Positions 23,001 through 33,289 of a stretch of DNA of 64,000 nt are shown here, in pieces; positions within the stretch are counted from its first letter, which is position 1, and the number at the start of each line of letters is the position of its first letter. Made by a program: the position numbers and the translations under genes. The stretch is from contig CM060980.1 in assembly GCA_030765065.1 (NCBI GenBank), positions 60,620,364-60,684,363 of the forward strand. The letters run 5' to 3'. The notes beneath the pieces were generated by a model. It searched no databases. It was not told the DNA's origin and was given only the letters and a program-made list of their open reading frames with translations. This DNA comes from Deroplatys truncata. Lineage: Eukaryota; Arthropoda; Insecta; Mantodea; Mantidae.

Positions 23001-23350
23001 TACGAGGCTAATCCAGCAGATAAATTAAAAAAACGATTATAAAAGGAAAACATGTCAAAAAGATGAAGCTTGCTTTATTTCTTCACATAATGATCTCCGT
23101 TAATTAAGTATTTGTCATATCTCCCCACGAGCTTTAGAATATGTGTTGTAGTGGACTGCCGCCAGTCCATTAAACCAAGATCCTCTAACTCATCGAGGGT
23201 TTCGCATCTGTCTTCCACCATTTTGTTGTTCACTTGATTCCTCAAATCATCTGTGATAAGTGACAGACGTCCGGTTCGAGTTTCGTCGTGCACATCCTTT
23301 TGTCCATTGTTACAAATTTTACACCACTTTCTTAGTTTTCTTTTTTTTTA
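23001..23350 (-). mobile_element. Mariner element, internally deleted
   Basis: At 23001 a TA is followed by CGAGGCTAATCCAGCAG, which resembles mariner TIRs (CGAGGxTxxTCCAxxAA). The minus strand then holds the two outer parts of a mariner transposase fused by an internal deletion. The far TIR (near 23350) is not clear. Confidence 0.65.
23075..23293 (-). pseudogene. Mariner transposase, N- and C-terminal parts fused
   Basis: The N-terminal part reads DVHDETRTGRLSLITDDL (the DVHDxxRxGRPS linker between the two DNA-binding domains). It extends upstream of the first Met as KWCKICNNGQ. The C-terminal part reads KLVGRYDKYLINGDHYVKK, the usual mariner end (KLVxRYDKCLxxxGxYVEK). The catalytic DD34D region is absent, so about 200 residues are missing. 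Length is 72 codons against about 345 in intact mariners. Confidence 0.75.
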
Positions 23351-23446
23351 ATTACTGTGATCGCTATACACTTTCTGTAGTTGATGGTAGATTTCTGCAG
23401 ATTTCAGCTTCAGAGAATTCAAAAATCAAATAACAGCTCTCCACCT

Positions 23447-24445
23447 TGAAGAAGTTGGTTTGTTGTATATTTATTTGCCCCACGCTTTAGGAGCCAATTT
23501 GAAGTAGTTTGTTGCTTCACGTATGGAAAGCCAATTTGAAGTAGGAGTTGTATTGTAGTTCGACTGTTGGGGAGCCGAACTTGAAATAGTTGCAACCGCA
23601 CGTATGGTACTCGGTAGCCTTCGTCCAAAAAATTTAAAAATATTAACTTTGTAATTTGACTGTTTCTTTAAATATTATATATTTATGTTTACCTCGGCTG
23701 CGTCAGTATTTATATTTTTTTAGAGACATGAATGTCTTAGCAGGGAGGTGATGCGACTTAAGAATGTATGCTTACACAGATTTTAAGTTTTTCAACATCT
23801 CCATTCATTAATGCTTGACACGATTTAAATAACACTTCACTGATATAGAAAGCTGTAAGATTCATTTATTAAATACTTGCACTTTTTAACACGTAAACTA
23901 TTTTCTCACACAAAATACGTATTAAATTTCTCAAGGACACATCTCGCATCCGGCTAGAAACACTGTCTACAACCAGTTATGAGTGCTGTCTACAAACAAC
24001 TGACTTGATTTCAACAGCCTAAATCTGTAAATTTCTGTATTTCAAGTCTCTGATTGGTTATTCCTAATCCAATAGAATACTTTTATTTAACTTAAGCTTT
24101 TTACCTGGGTGTTGATTGGCTATTTTATAAACTTTCACAAAAATTACATTGTTGCTTCCAAGAATTACAACTAGTTTTATTACACTTTCTTACTCATTAT
24201 TGCCCCAAAGTTACCTCATTGTTAGCAACTGTTAACCTATTATTCTCAGAGCTCGTACATTATTAAATTACGTAATACATTCAGATAACATTATTACATG
24301 TATACAATAATATAAATATATATAATAACTATAATGTACACTTTTTATATATTGTTACATGTACATATTTTAAGGCGGACTGTTATTGAATTTATATATT
24401 ATATAATTTGATTAAATTAATTTAAGTGTTAAAAATACTGCCTCA
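23447..24445 (-). mobile_element. Solo LTR, family B copy 2 (LTR retroelement fossil)
   Basis: About 1.0 kb, TG...CA on the minus strand, flanked by ACCT on both sides (23443-23446 and 24446-24449). It aligns along its length with the copies at 12241 and 48238. The end near 23470-23530 carries two tandem words of the CCCACGTATGGG.. type, seen also in copy 3. No internal region adjoins. Confidence 0.75.
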
Positions 24446-24869
24446 ACCTCACAATCGGAGGGACTTTGTATCACATAGTTAATTTTGAGCAATTACAGAA
24501 TACACAACAACAGTTTGTTTCGTCTGACACTCACACAAAACCGAAAAAAGAGTCGAGGAAACCATTCGACCTTGGACTGAAACGCGATAGCATCTGCGCA
24601 GTGGGATGTGTAAACGGTCGTTACTTCTTGGATTACCCTCGTAATTTTTAACAACCACATAAGTTAATTAATTAATTTTAATTCTCCAAACATACCAGCT
24701 ACACATTATTACTTGTTACTTAATTACTAACATAACTAAATAAATAGGAATATAAAACTAACCAAGAAATGAAAATTAACTTACTTTTTAGGATTTGTAC
24801 ACTTTTCAGTAGTTACCCTTTACTCCCACTCTCCATTCTTCACAATTCTGCCAATCTTCCTCCTCCAGA

Positions 24870-25490
24870 TACCTACTCGTGATACCTACTCATCTTAACT
24901 ATACCACTTCTCCAATTTTCTCGCGGTCTTCCACATTTCCTCCTCCCTGATGGTGACCATTCCAAAATAATTCTAGGCCATCTTTGTTCTGCCATTCTTC
25001 GGACGTGACCATACCACTGGAGAACTTTTCCTTCAATTCTGTCTGTAACTGGTTCGTCCATCCCCATTAACTCCCTTACTTCTTCATTCCTTTTCCCCTG
25101 CAGCCTAGGCACCCTGGCTTCTCTACGTATCCCATCTATCTCCACTGCCTGTATTTTAATTTTTCTGACTCTCAATTAATGTCCAACTCTCTACCCCATA
25201 TGTCATGATAGTTTCCACTACCGTTCTAAGAATATTGTTTTATTTTTCTAGATATAACTCTACTTCATAAAACCCCATTCAACTCTTTATAGCCCCTCTT
25301 GCCTGTAACATTCTGTAGTCTATATCTGCTTTACACCTGCCAGATTCATGTAAAATCGATTCCAAGTATTTAAATTGTTTTACACATTTAATATTGGCTT
25401 GTGATAGAATAATATCTTGGCCTTCACCACCCACTACTATGTTGCTTATTCCACGTTTATCCTCAGTCCTCCTGCGAGAATGAGTCCAAT
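24870..25490 (-). pseudogene. LINE reverse transcriptase, C-terminal fragment
   Basis: On the minus strand the reading gives FKYLESILHESGRC at about 25375-25330, then ARGAIKS, YGVESWTL near 25190, and in an open frame at 24873-25175 VLQWYGHVRRMAEQRWP and SGRRKCGRPRENW. This is the familiar order FKYLGS, YGxExW, WYGHVxRM, PxGRRxRGRPxxxW at the end of many insect LINE ORF2 proteins. Several frameshifts and stops lie between about 25200 and 25470. The RT catalytic core and endonuclease are absent upstream. Confidence 0.75.
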
Positions 25491-26026
25491 AGCTTCCTCA
25501 TCATATATTTAACATATTATTTAATTAATTCATTGTTGTTTAGAAAGGCCAATTTTAATACCTCTACATGTCAAAAACGTCTTCAATGAGGGAAGAAAGT
25601 GTAGTTCCTGAATGCTTACAGTTATGATCGCACCGAGGAGCAAGTATTACCGGTTACAACTAAGCGCCTAAGTGAAAAACTCCATTTTATAGTTTTTTTA
25701 ACAGATTCAAACAAACTTTGTAAATTCAAATAAAGAATATCGATGTTCGTACTTATGGTGTGGACCAGGGCAGACTAGTGATAGTTGATTATGTTTGGTA
25801 TTGTCTGACGTACTCTTCTTTATATCTATTGTCCAATGCTAAGCTCAGTACGATTACCGCTGTATCTGCAACAGTAGTACTAGAAACATCGGCAGAGACG
25901 AATCGATTAATGATGGAGCATGTTCAGAAGTGTTACCAGAAAACGGCCATTTCTATGAAGGCGAACTTCCAAAGCTGCTCATGTAAGAAATATGACTGCA
26001 CACCTAAGTAGTTCCTTTAAGTTATT
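25491..26026. other. Unassigned DNA
   Basis: No gene or repeat is recognised. An 83-codon plus frame at 25760-26011 has no motif. Confidence 0.4.
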
Positions 26027-26157
26027 ACTTTCTCTACTACGTATAGTAAGTAGGGGAAGTATTGCATTCCACCCAAAAATTGATACCGAGATTTCACCGG
26101 AAATACATGTTTTGAGACCTCCTGAATCCAAAAAAAGCATTTTTGGAAACATGTCCG

Positions 26158-26162
26158 TGTGT

Positions 26163-26201
<39 letters not shown>

Positions 26202-26216
26202 TGTGTCTGTGTGTCT
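26158..26216. repeat. (TG)n microsatellite inside family A
   Basis: Nearly pure TG run with a few TCTG interruptions, at the fixed internal CA/TG site of family A. Confidence 0.95.
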
Positions 26217-26476
26217 GTGAACAGCATAACTCAAATACGAACAGTCGGATAAACACGAAACTTGGTATTTAGGTTCAGTATCTTCCAGAGATGCGACACG
26301 AAGGTTTTCAAGAAAATCCCCCCACCCCAGACTACCCTTTACATGGAACATTTTTCGAAAATTTTAATTTTCTCAAAAATGGCTCTAACGATTTTGATGA
26401 AAATATCATATGTTTAAGATAATGTCATGAGAAATGAAATGTATATCTCGAATTTTCTGGGAATGTCTCCAAAAGT

Positions 26477-26586
26477 ATTCTTCATTATGAACGACTTTTG
26501 CATAACTGGTAAACCATAAGAGATAGCCAAAATTCTTCATTATGAACGACTTTTGCATAACTGGTAAACCATAAGAGATAGCCAAA
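26477..26586. repeat. 55-bp tandem duplication inside A copy 7
   Basis: ATTCTTCATTATGAACGACT opens both units (26477 and 26532); the two units are identical over 55 bases, so the duplication is recent compared with the divergence among A copies. Confidence 0.9.
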
Positions 26587-26974
26587 ATTTTACTACACAA
26601 AAATGTAGATCACGTTAAAATACACAACTTAAGTCATATACATTTCTTTTGTTGAGTGAACTGTTTTCGAGATATTGCTTGTTATTTCCTTAAATTTTCC
26701 AATACTTATACTTTTTCTCAAATTCGTTATTCATTTTTTTTGTCCTGGACATGCAAAGAGAATGGAATGCGCCACATAGCAACCAGCGTTAAAATATTTG
26801 ACTATCGCTTAAAACCTACCACATTCCCCTTGCATCTACAAGAAAATTACCAATAAGATTGACATCTCGATATCTCGATTAACATAAAGCATATGGAGAA
26901 TAAACGTTTGTAAAAATAGTTTGTACAAGAGTAGAGAAAGTCATGTGAGTGTAACACATCAGATTTTTTTATCT

Positions 26975-27840
26975 TGTAGTGGGAAAACTTTGATCCTCTT
27001 AGTTGATGCCCTCTGCTGCAGTGTTCTGGTCTCCGGTACCTCTGCTCAGTGGCTGATGACGTCTCTATTTCTAATAAACTACCTATCTAACCAATTTCAC
27101 TGATCTTAGGATTTTCGTAGATGAGGCAAATTAAAATACACTGTATTTCCCTTAAAATGTGATTTGTTATCAATAAAATACTTACGAGCGACTAACTTTT
27201 CCCATCTGTAGTAATAAATTAGGAGCCTAGCCTAACTGCACACGCTTCCCACCCATATGCACACGCGTGCATCCATCGTCCACCAAGTCTCACTGAGTGT
27301 TGAAGAGATTCTATAAGAGAGTGAAAATCTGGTGTCTGCTTCCCCATTTTATACCTAAGCTTAGCGACGCTCACCTTCCCACCTTAAAATGTAACAACAT
27401 TTCTAATTGGTCCTCAGACCGCGTTACCTTATGTATAAAAATATTCTGCTTCAAAACTTTTCACATACGCGCCCAGTGACGCATCCGGAAGCAAATTCAA
27501 CATCTCTGTCTCTTTCCTTTCTATATCTGTCTCTTTCTATTTCTTGTTATTGCTTCAAGTTCCTTGCTCATTAGCTTGGTGAAAGGTGGTGGGCTCTACC
27601 TGGAATTAGCTAGCTCACCCGTCCCTTACTTATCTAAGTTACAATCTGATTTGTACATTTATTGGCTGCTAAATATTCTAAAATCTTTCTTGCTGAATTA
27701 AATAAAATGTACAATTCTTGTTTGATATTGATTTATATGTATAATTAATGATATAATTTTCTAATAATTTAATTCTGATAATTATTTTGTGAGTGCATAT
27801 TTTAAAATAACAGCACGTGTGTCTATGTGTGTGAATCAGA
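26975..27840 (+). mobile_element. Repeat C, copy 1 (LTR-like)
   Basis: From TGTAGTGGGAAAACTTTG this aligns with 47774-49516 (minus the LTR nested there): TGAGGCAAATTAAAATACA, GAGTGAAAATCTG, CTAATTGGTCCTCAG, TTAGCTTGGTGAAAGGTGG and ACTTATCTAAGTTACAATCTG are shared. TG start, a CCAAT-like box and a TATAAA-like box suggest an LTR, but CA end and target duplication are not clear in this copy. It abuts the end of A copy 7. Confidence 0.6.
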
Positions 27841-28436
27841 GAGAGAGAGAGAGAGAGACAGCGAGAGAAAAGTGAGACAGACTATCAAGACATAATTCAG
27901 CTAGTATTCCAATTATGTTATTTTGTATCTCATTACTTGAAATTACGTTATTCGTATTAAATATTGCAGTCTGTATTAAACATTTAAGCAGACATTTAAA
28001 CAGACATTTCACGATAAATCCGATTGAGCTCTGTTTTATTTTCTGCAGTCGTGTAGAAACTACTTTGAGAATTACATTAGGTACACTAACAAATTTCTAG
28101 AACAAAGTTTTTTTGTACAGTCTTTCAGAAAACTTAAAATACTGCAGCGCCACGAGGACTGACAATTTTTTTCATATTTATTTGAGTAATACTATATCCT
28201 GTTATGATACGAAATACTGAAATAGCATATATTTCCTTGTGTATACTGGTAAGCATGTCTTGAAAAGACATTTACATGCTCGTAAAGCTACAATTTCTGT
28301 AATACATTTATTTTGGACACATTCTGTTTCGACATGGTTTGGAATTATTTTATGTGATTATCAAAAGATATCATTTTAAAAGCTGTACATTTTCATTTTA
28401 ATGATGATTATAAATGTAAACATATCTCTTTTTAGT
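27841..28436. other. Unassigned DNA with a (GA)n tract
   Basis: A short (GA)n run lies at 27838-27858. Otherwise no gene or repeat is recognised. Confidence 0.45.
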
Positions 28437-28715
28437 TACATTTATGGACGCTCACTAACTACTATGGCCCTTAGACTTAGTGGCCCATTTTAAATTGGGC
28501 GTGAAAGACAGAAAGTTTGCTCAGAGGTCTGTTTATCAAGCCTGAGGTTCCTTTAATGTGTCGTAAATCCACGAAACCACCGGCTTTACTTCCCGAAGGA
28601 AGCCATGCCAAGGGTTTTTATGCCTGAAAAACTCCATCGTCCTCCGCCAGGCTTGAACCCGCGACCTCGGGTACTAGAGGCTAGCGTGGTACCCCTAAAC
28701 AACGGACAACAAACG
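28437..28715 (-). mobile_element. SINE S1, reverse copy with head
   Basis: On the minus strand the tRNA-like head (GGGTTCAAGCCTGGCGGAGG) lies at the right side, and the body ends at the left with the inverse of ATTTATGGACGCTC. It matches S1 at 13598 in order and length. Confidence 0.8.
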
Positions 28716-28727
28716 TGTATTTTATGG

Positions 28728-28960
28728 CCCACCTCTGTTGTGTGGAGTTAGCGTGTCTGCCTCACATTCAAGAGGTCCCGAGTTCGAATCTCGGTTAGGG
28801 TGAATTACCTGGAAAGGTTTTTTCCGGGTTTCCCCTTATCCTGGAAGATGAATGTCGAGTATCTCTAAACTCTACGGACCCCAAGTTCATTTGGGCATTA
28901 CTTCATCCATTTCATTCATCGCCCGATATGATGTTAAACCTTTAAAAGAAACTCTTATGA
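28728..28960 (+). mobile_element. SINE S7, tRNA-headed
   Basis: A-box-like TGGAGTTAGCGTG and B box GAGTTCGAATCTC are followed by TTCCGGGTTTCCCC and a CATTTCATTCATCGCCC end with a short A-rich tail. It lies back to back with the S1 copy just before it. Related in head and linker to S3. Confidence 0.7.
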
Positions 28961-29590
28961 CTAAACACACGGGAAGGCTTTTATAGTGAGTCTGCAAGGT
29001 GGTATTAAATATATGCATAGTAAGAAATTTCAATATTGTTAATAATGCCTGCATGATTCAAAACCAAATATAACATAATTTGCAAAATATACAATGCTAT
29101 TTACGTATCAACACTGAAATACCAATGGTGCATACCTTGATTCAACACCTGTAGTGTTCAGCGGTTTCTTAGTGTAGGCAGTGTCATAGTTTTGTATTTT
29201 TTTTTGTAGATTTTTGTGGTCCCTGAAGTTTCTTATGCTCTTGTAATTGTTCCACCCATACCATAAACAGGTAAGCAGTAAGCGTTAAACCGAAGTAAAT
29301 TAAATTTATAAATAATATATTATGAATCACTATTTTGCATCACATGTAACCAATCCCTGCAAAGGGCTTTTAGCTAAACTACGGAGCATGGAGCTTCGGC
29401 GAAGTACATATATGAAGATGGTAGGAAAATTCTCCAAATCGGACACTTAAAATTATTATGGACCCTAAGGAATCAGTTTTCCAGCATTATATTCCATTAA
29501 AACAATTCGTCATTTAAAACGAATTATTTTCTTTAAATGCATTTCAAGAAAATTGAAGTAGTATATTTGTAGTAGTAGTTGGAAGATGCT
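28961..29590. other. Unassigned AT-rich DNA
   Basis: No gene or repeat is recognised. Confidence 0.45.
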
Positions 29591-30454
29591 TCATGTTTAT
29601 CTACCCCACGTATAGGAGTCAATTTGTCGCGGTAACTCGTGTTATCTATTTCTGAGCGCCTGTTATTGTTTTATTATTTTGCATTTTGGGTTCATTGTGC
29701 TTCGGCTAGCTATTATTATTATTCAGTCGAACAAATCTCTTAAACAGGGTGTGTAAACGGAAAGGACTTGTTACTGAAAGATAACACTTATAAAAGAATT
29801 TGTTTTTACACTTTTATTACCGTCACAATTAATTAATTTCACATATTGACTCTTGATACACGCCAGACTGAAACTTTTATATTTTCTAATATCACTATAA
29901 TCACTTATTTACTGCACGTTATTAATTCGCGTATTTCACATTTATAACAAACTTTAAGACGCGGGAGATTCTGTAGAATTGCGCGACGTATAACCTTTGT
30001 ATTATTCTATTGGACTGAGCGACATTTACCTCGTGAATTATTCTGTCAAACTGTGTGTTACCCGTCTCTGGCACGGAGTTTATACTCCCTCACCCTAATA
30101 TGCCTAAACATTATAACCGAGCTGCTATTGGTTAATAAAACGCGCCAACATTAGCGTCTATTTTTATATCCAATCAAAATTACGAACACATATGCTCTAG
30201 GGAAGAAATTCCCTCCATTTCTAAAGAAACGCGCGCTACTCTGACGTCATTTGCTTGCCTCTTCTAATTAATAAACAACTCACCCCCTCGCTCATTCTTG
30301 CCCGCTCTTATTGTCAGTTTCAGTGAGGCCGTGTAAACTTATTTCCTAACAATGCTTATAATTAACAAACATCTCAAATCAATGTCATACAATAATGCTT
30401 ATTTACACTACAATCTCTCTGGCATTTACATTGTTGTGATATAAAATACTGCCA
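29591..30454 (-). mobile_element. LTR-like block D, relative of family B (fossil)
   Basis: On the minus strand it starts TGTGGCAGTATTTTATATCA, which matches the B start TGAGGCAGTATTTTTAACAC, and ends with CCTATACGTGGGG and CATCTTCCA, which matches the B end. Between them it differs, but has the same layout of CCAAT-type boxes and AT-rich blocks. The flanks (TAGT and AAAT) do not show a target duplication. It abuts A copy 8. Confidence 0.5.
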
Positions 30455-30787
30455 CAAAATCTGATGTGCTGCATTCACATGACTTTCTCTACTCTTCTGC
30501 AAACTATTCTTACAAAAGCCTATTGTTCTAGCTACTTCTTGTTTAACCAGAAAACTTTCAATACACATTTACACATTTCATTGTACAATGCCGGAAGTAA
30601 ATACATAGACAAATTTTTATAGAGCATTGGCTTTGAAATTCAATGATCATTGCAAGTCCATGAAAAAAAAAGAATAACGACCTCCCATTTCAGAAAATCG
30701 TAAGCGTTTGAAAAGTCAAACCAATTGCGTGAAATATTTCGGAAGTGGTTAACTTCACAAAAAAGTCATAAATTGTATGCTTTAAAT

Positions 30788-30943
30788 CAGTGGTGGCGAA
30801 AGCGCGACTCGCAAAGCACTGTGACTCGCAAGCGCAACTCCTTTTCTAGCCGTCTATCCATTTGTTTTCAATGTGCTGCTGAGTGGTATAGTGCGTGTTG
30901 CATATTTGAGACTCGAGAGAGAAAGTCATTTTCACCACCCTTG
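30788..30943. mobile_element. hAT-type MITE, 156 bp
   Basis: The ends CAGTGGTGGCGAAA and (inverse) CAAGGGTGGTGAAA are terminal inverted repeats of hAT type. CTTTAAAT lies directly on both sides (30780-30787 and 30944-30951), the 8-bp target duplication expected for hAT. It has no transposase. The A consensus reads straight through when the element and one CTTTAAAT are removed. Confidence 0.85.
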
Positions 30944-31253
30944 CTTTAAATGATCTACATTTTTGTGTAGAAATAATTTGTCCGTCTCTTACCAGTTATC
31001 CAAAAGTCATTCAGAATGAAGAGAATTTCAGAGCCTACTCCCAGAAAATTCAATATATACATTTCATTAGTCATAAAAATACATTAAACTTATGCTATTT
31101 TAATCAAAATCATTACAGGCATTTTTGCAAAAATAAACGTTTTCTAAACGTTTTCCACGTAAAGGGACATTCAGAGTGGGTAATGTTTTTGAAAAATATT
31201 AATTCCGTATGCTTGAAAGATGCTGAACTTTAATACCGATTTTATATTTAACC

Positions 31254-31513
31254 AAATTAAAGTTTTATTTATGGACGCTATTTAATTACTACCATGGTCC
31301 TTAGCGTCCCAATCTATATTGAGCATGAAAGACAGGAAATTTTTCTCAGAGGCCTCTAGCAGGCTTGAGGTTATTTTTCGTGCCGTAAATATACAACACT
31401 GGACCACCGGATTTTTACGCCCAAAAAAATCCATCGCCCTCCGCCGGGTTCGAACCCGTCATCTCAGAAGCTAGAGTCTAGCATGGTACTCCTATTCCCC
31501 GGAGGACGACTGG
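31254..31513 (-). mobile_element. SINE S1 inserted in family A, with target duplication
   Basis: TATTTAACC lies on both sides (31245-31253 and 31514-31522). The tail side is at the left and the head (GGGTTCGAACCC) at the right, so it reads on the minus strand. The A sequence TTTATATTTAACCGGCTTTT is continuous without it. Confidence 0.9.
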
Positions 31514-31700
31514 TATTTAACCGGCTTTTCATTTTTTAGTAGTGCAGTATTTACAGATAAGTAGACACATATTTTTCTAAAAATGTATTCTTTTGTTCAG
31601 TGTCTCTCAAACGCGCATTTCCGTTGAAACAATCTCTGTATCGAATTTTTGGTGGAATACAATACTTCCTCTACTTACGACACTTGAGTAGCGGAGAAAG

Positions 31701-33289
31701 CTATTAAAGGGGCCTCGAAAGTGTCTCTTCAGCAAGCATAGAGAGTCAGTTTGAAATTACTGTTTGATTCCGGTTACTATGAAAACCTGAATCAACTGAT
31801 CTTAAAGAGTTGGAGTCAACCAATAAATAAGTTGAGCAAGACCCCATCCTGTGTGCGAGCGTCCCTGGAAGAAGGGACGACTACCACCAGAAGCTGTAGA
31901 AAGAGAAAGACAGACTTTAGAGAGATCTATGGATTAATATTTTGGCACTGAAGGGTTGAATGGCAAACCTAGCGACATCACAGATGAAACGAAGGGTGGG
32001 GGAGCATGGTTTGAGGTATGGGAGGGAGGTAGAAAGAGAGAGTGTTCGTGATGGAAACGAAGAGGGGGCCGTCTGATGAGAAAGATGGGAACAGAGACAG
32101 TATGCAATATAGGTTTACGTGTCTTTGCTTTTGCAAAGGGAATCTACAGTACAGCGTGGGTGTGTGTAGTAGAAGTCGTCATCGGCGAGTGAGACGGAAC
32201 GACGGTTTTGGCATTTCTGTATGTGTGAGCGAGTGCGTGATTGGTTGATGGTGACGCAACACCGAAGGCTATTGGCTTTTCCTTCAGGAGTGAGCGAGAG
32301 GTTGATGAGGGATGAGGAAAAGGGGAAGGAAAGATATATATTTGGAGTGAAACCTTCGCCAACCCCCTTCCATCTTTTTCCTCCCTTCTACTCACCCCTT
32401 TAGCAGACACTAGGCTCTACTAACTATAAAGCATTATTGCTCTGGCTGCTGTTATATATTTTCCTTAGCACTTTCCTTCATTTGCATGTGGAATTAGTAA
32501 TGGAACGCTATGGCATCAGCCTTCCATCTCCATTGGGATTTCTGCTGCTGGAGCAGTCCTAACTCGTCAGACGGTGTAGGGGGACCCTGCAAATCCCTGG
32601 GAGGATATGCGAACGGCCTCTGACTGAAGTGGACATCGCCAAGATGCGGGGTCCACTCAACTGCAGCACTTTACAAAACTGAAGATCCCTCGCCGAGTCC
32701 TTCAGTTCCAAAATCTCAGAGGACTCATAACGTTTGAGTTCCATTCCTGATTTTATAAAAAAATCATAGTTTTACTGGGTTCAATATTACAAAGCCACAC
32801 TTACAATACAAACAATTAATGACTAATTTTTAATTCAAAATATCGTTAATTTGTTAAAAATAATTTGATGAAAAGCTTAAGAAATTAAATCCGAAACTTT
32901 GCAATTCATTACTCGCAAATTTCTGCTATATCGTAAATTCAATGACCCGCAGATTTATTTAAGGTAATGCGTCCATGAAAATCCAAAAGACCACAGTTTT
33001 CTTCTTATTGCTTTGAAGCTTTACCATATACAAAACACATAAAGCGTATAGTTCACATAAACGTTTAACGAGTTATGCCAAACGGTTGTTAAGATATTAA
33101 CTTTTATTCAATTTATCACTTTTTTATATGGTAATATAAAATGTACCTCGGACATGAAAGTTTATTGTACAGCTCCCAAGTTTTAAATTTGAGCTTACTC
33201 TGGAAACTTTAAGACATTGTTGTGAAGGAATTTCTTAATTTTAATTAGTTTAATATAAAAAATCCGAAGATATCATCCACGTGTATTTC
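31701..33289. other. Unassigned DNA, GC-richer in its first half
   Basis: At 31970-32410 and 32500-32750 the sequence is richer in GC and purine/pyrimidine tracts, but frames there are short and on both strands with no motif. The rest is AT-rich. It may be single-copy intergenic DNA. Confidence 0.4.

Larger units (their letters stand above)
26027..26970 (+). mobile_element. Family A repeat, copy 7 (reference full-length copy)
   Basis: The copy runs from ACTTTCTCTACTACGTATAG to GTAGAGAAAGTCATGTGAG and then TGTAACACATCAGA plus seven T. The first and last ACTTTCTCTAC/GTAGAGAAAGT words are inverted. The (TG)n site lies at 26158-26216. A 55-base internal tandem duplication (26477-26586) is private to this copy. 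It is followed directly by repeat C1. Frames in it (85 codons on either strand) match nothing known. Confidence 0.85.
30455..31700 (-). mobile_element. Family A repeat, copy 8, with two inserts
   Basis: The copy starts AAATCTGATGTGCTGC, passes ACTTTCTCTAC, and ends near GAGTAGCGGAGAAAGC. It is split by a hAT-type MITE (30788-30943) and an S1 SINE (31254-31513), both with target duplications, so A predates both. Confidence 0.8.

Noticed and set aside
12241-24445. LTRs B1 and B2 as the two ends of one 12-kb provirus
   Set aside because: Each has its own 4-bp duplication (ATAT and ACCT) and the region between is full of unrelated elements.
26027-26970. Family A as a Helitron (TC start, hairpin near one end)
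   Set aside because: The hairpin is not followed by CTRR, and the opposite end does not fit. The short inverted ends also argue against it.
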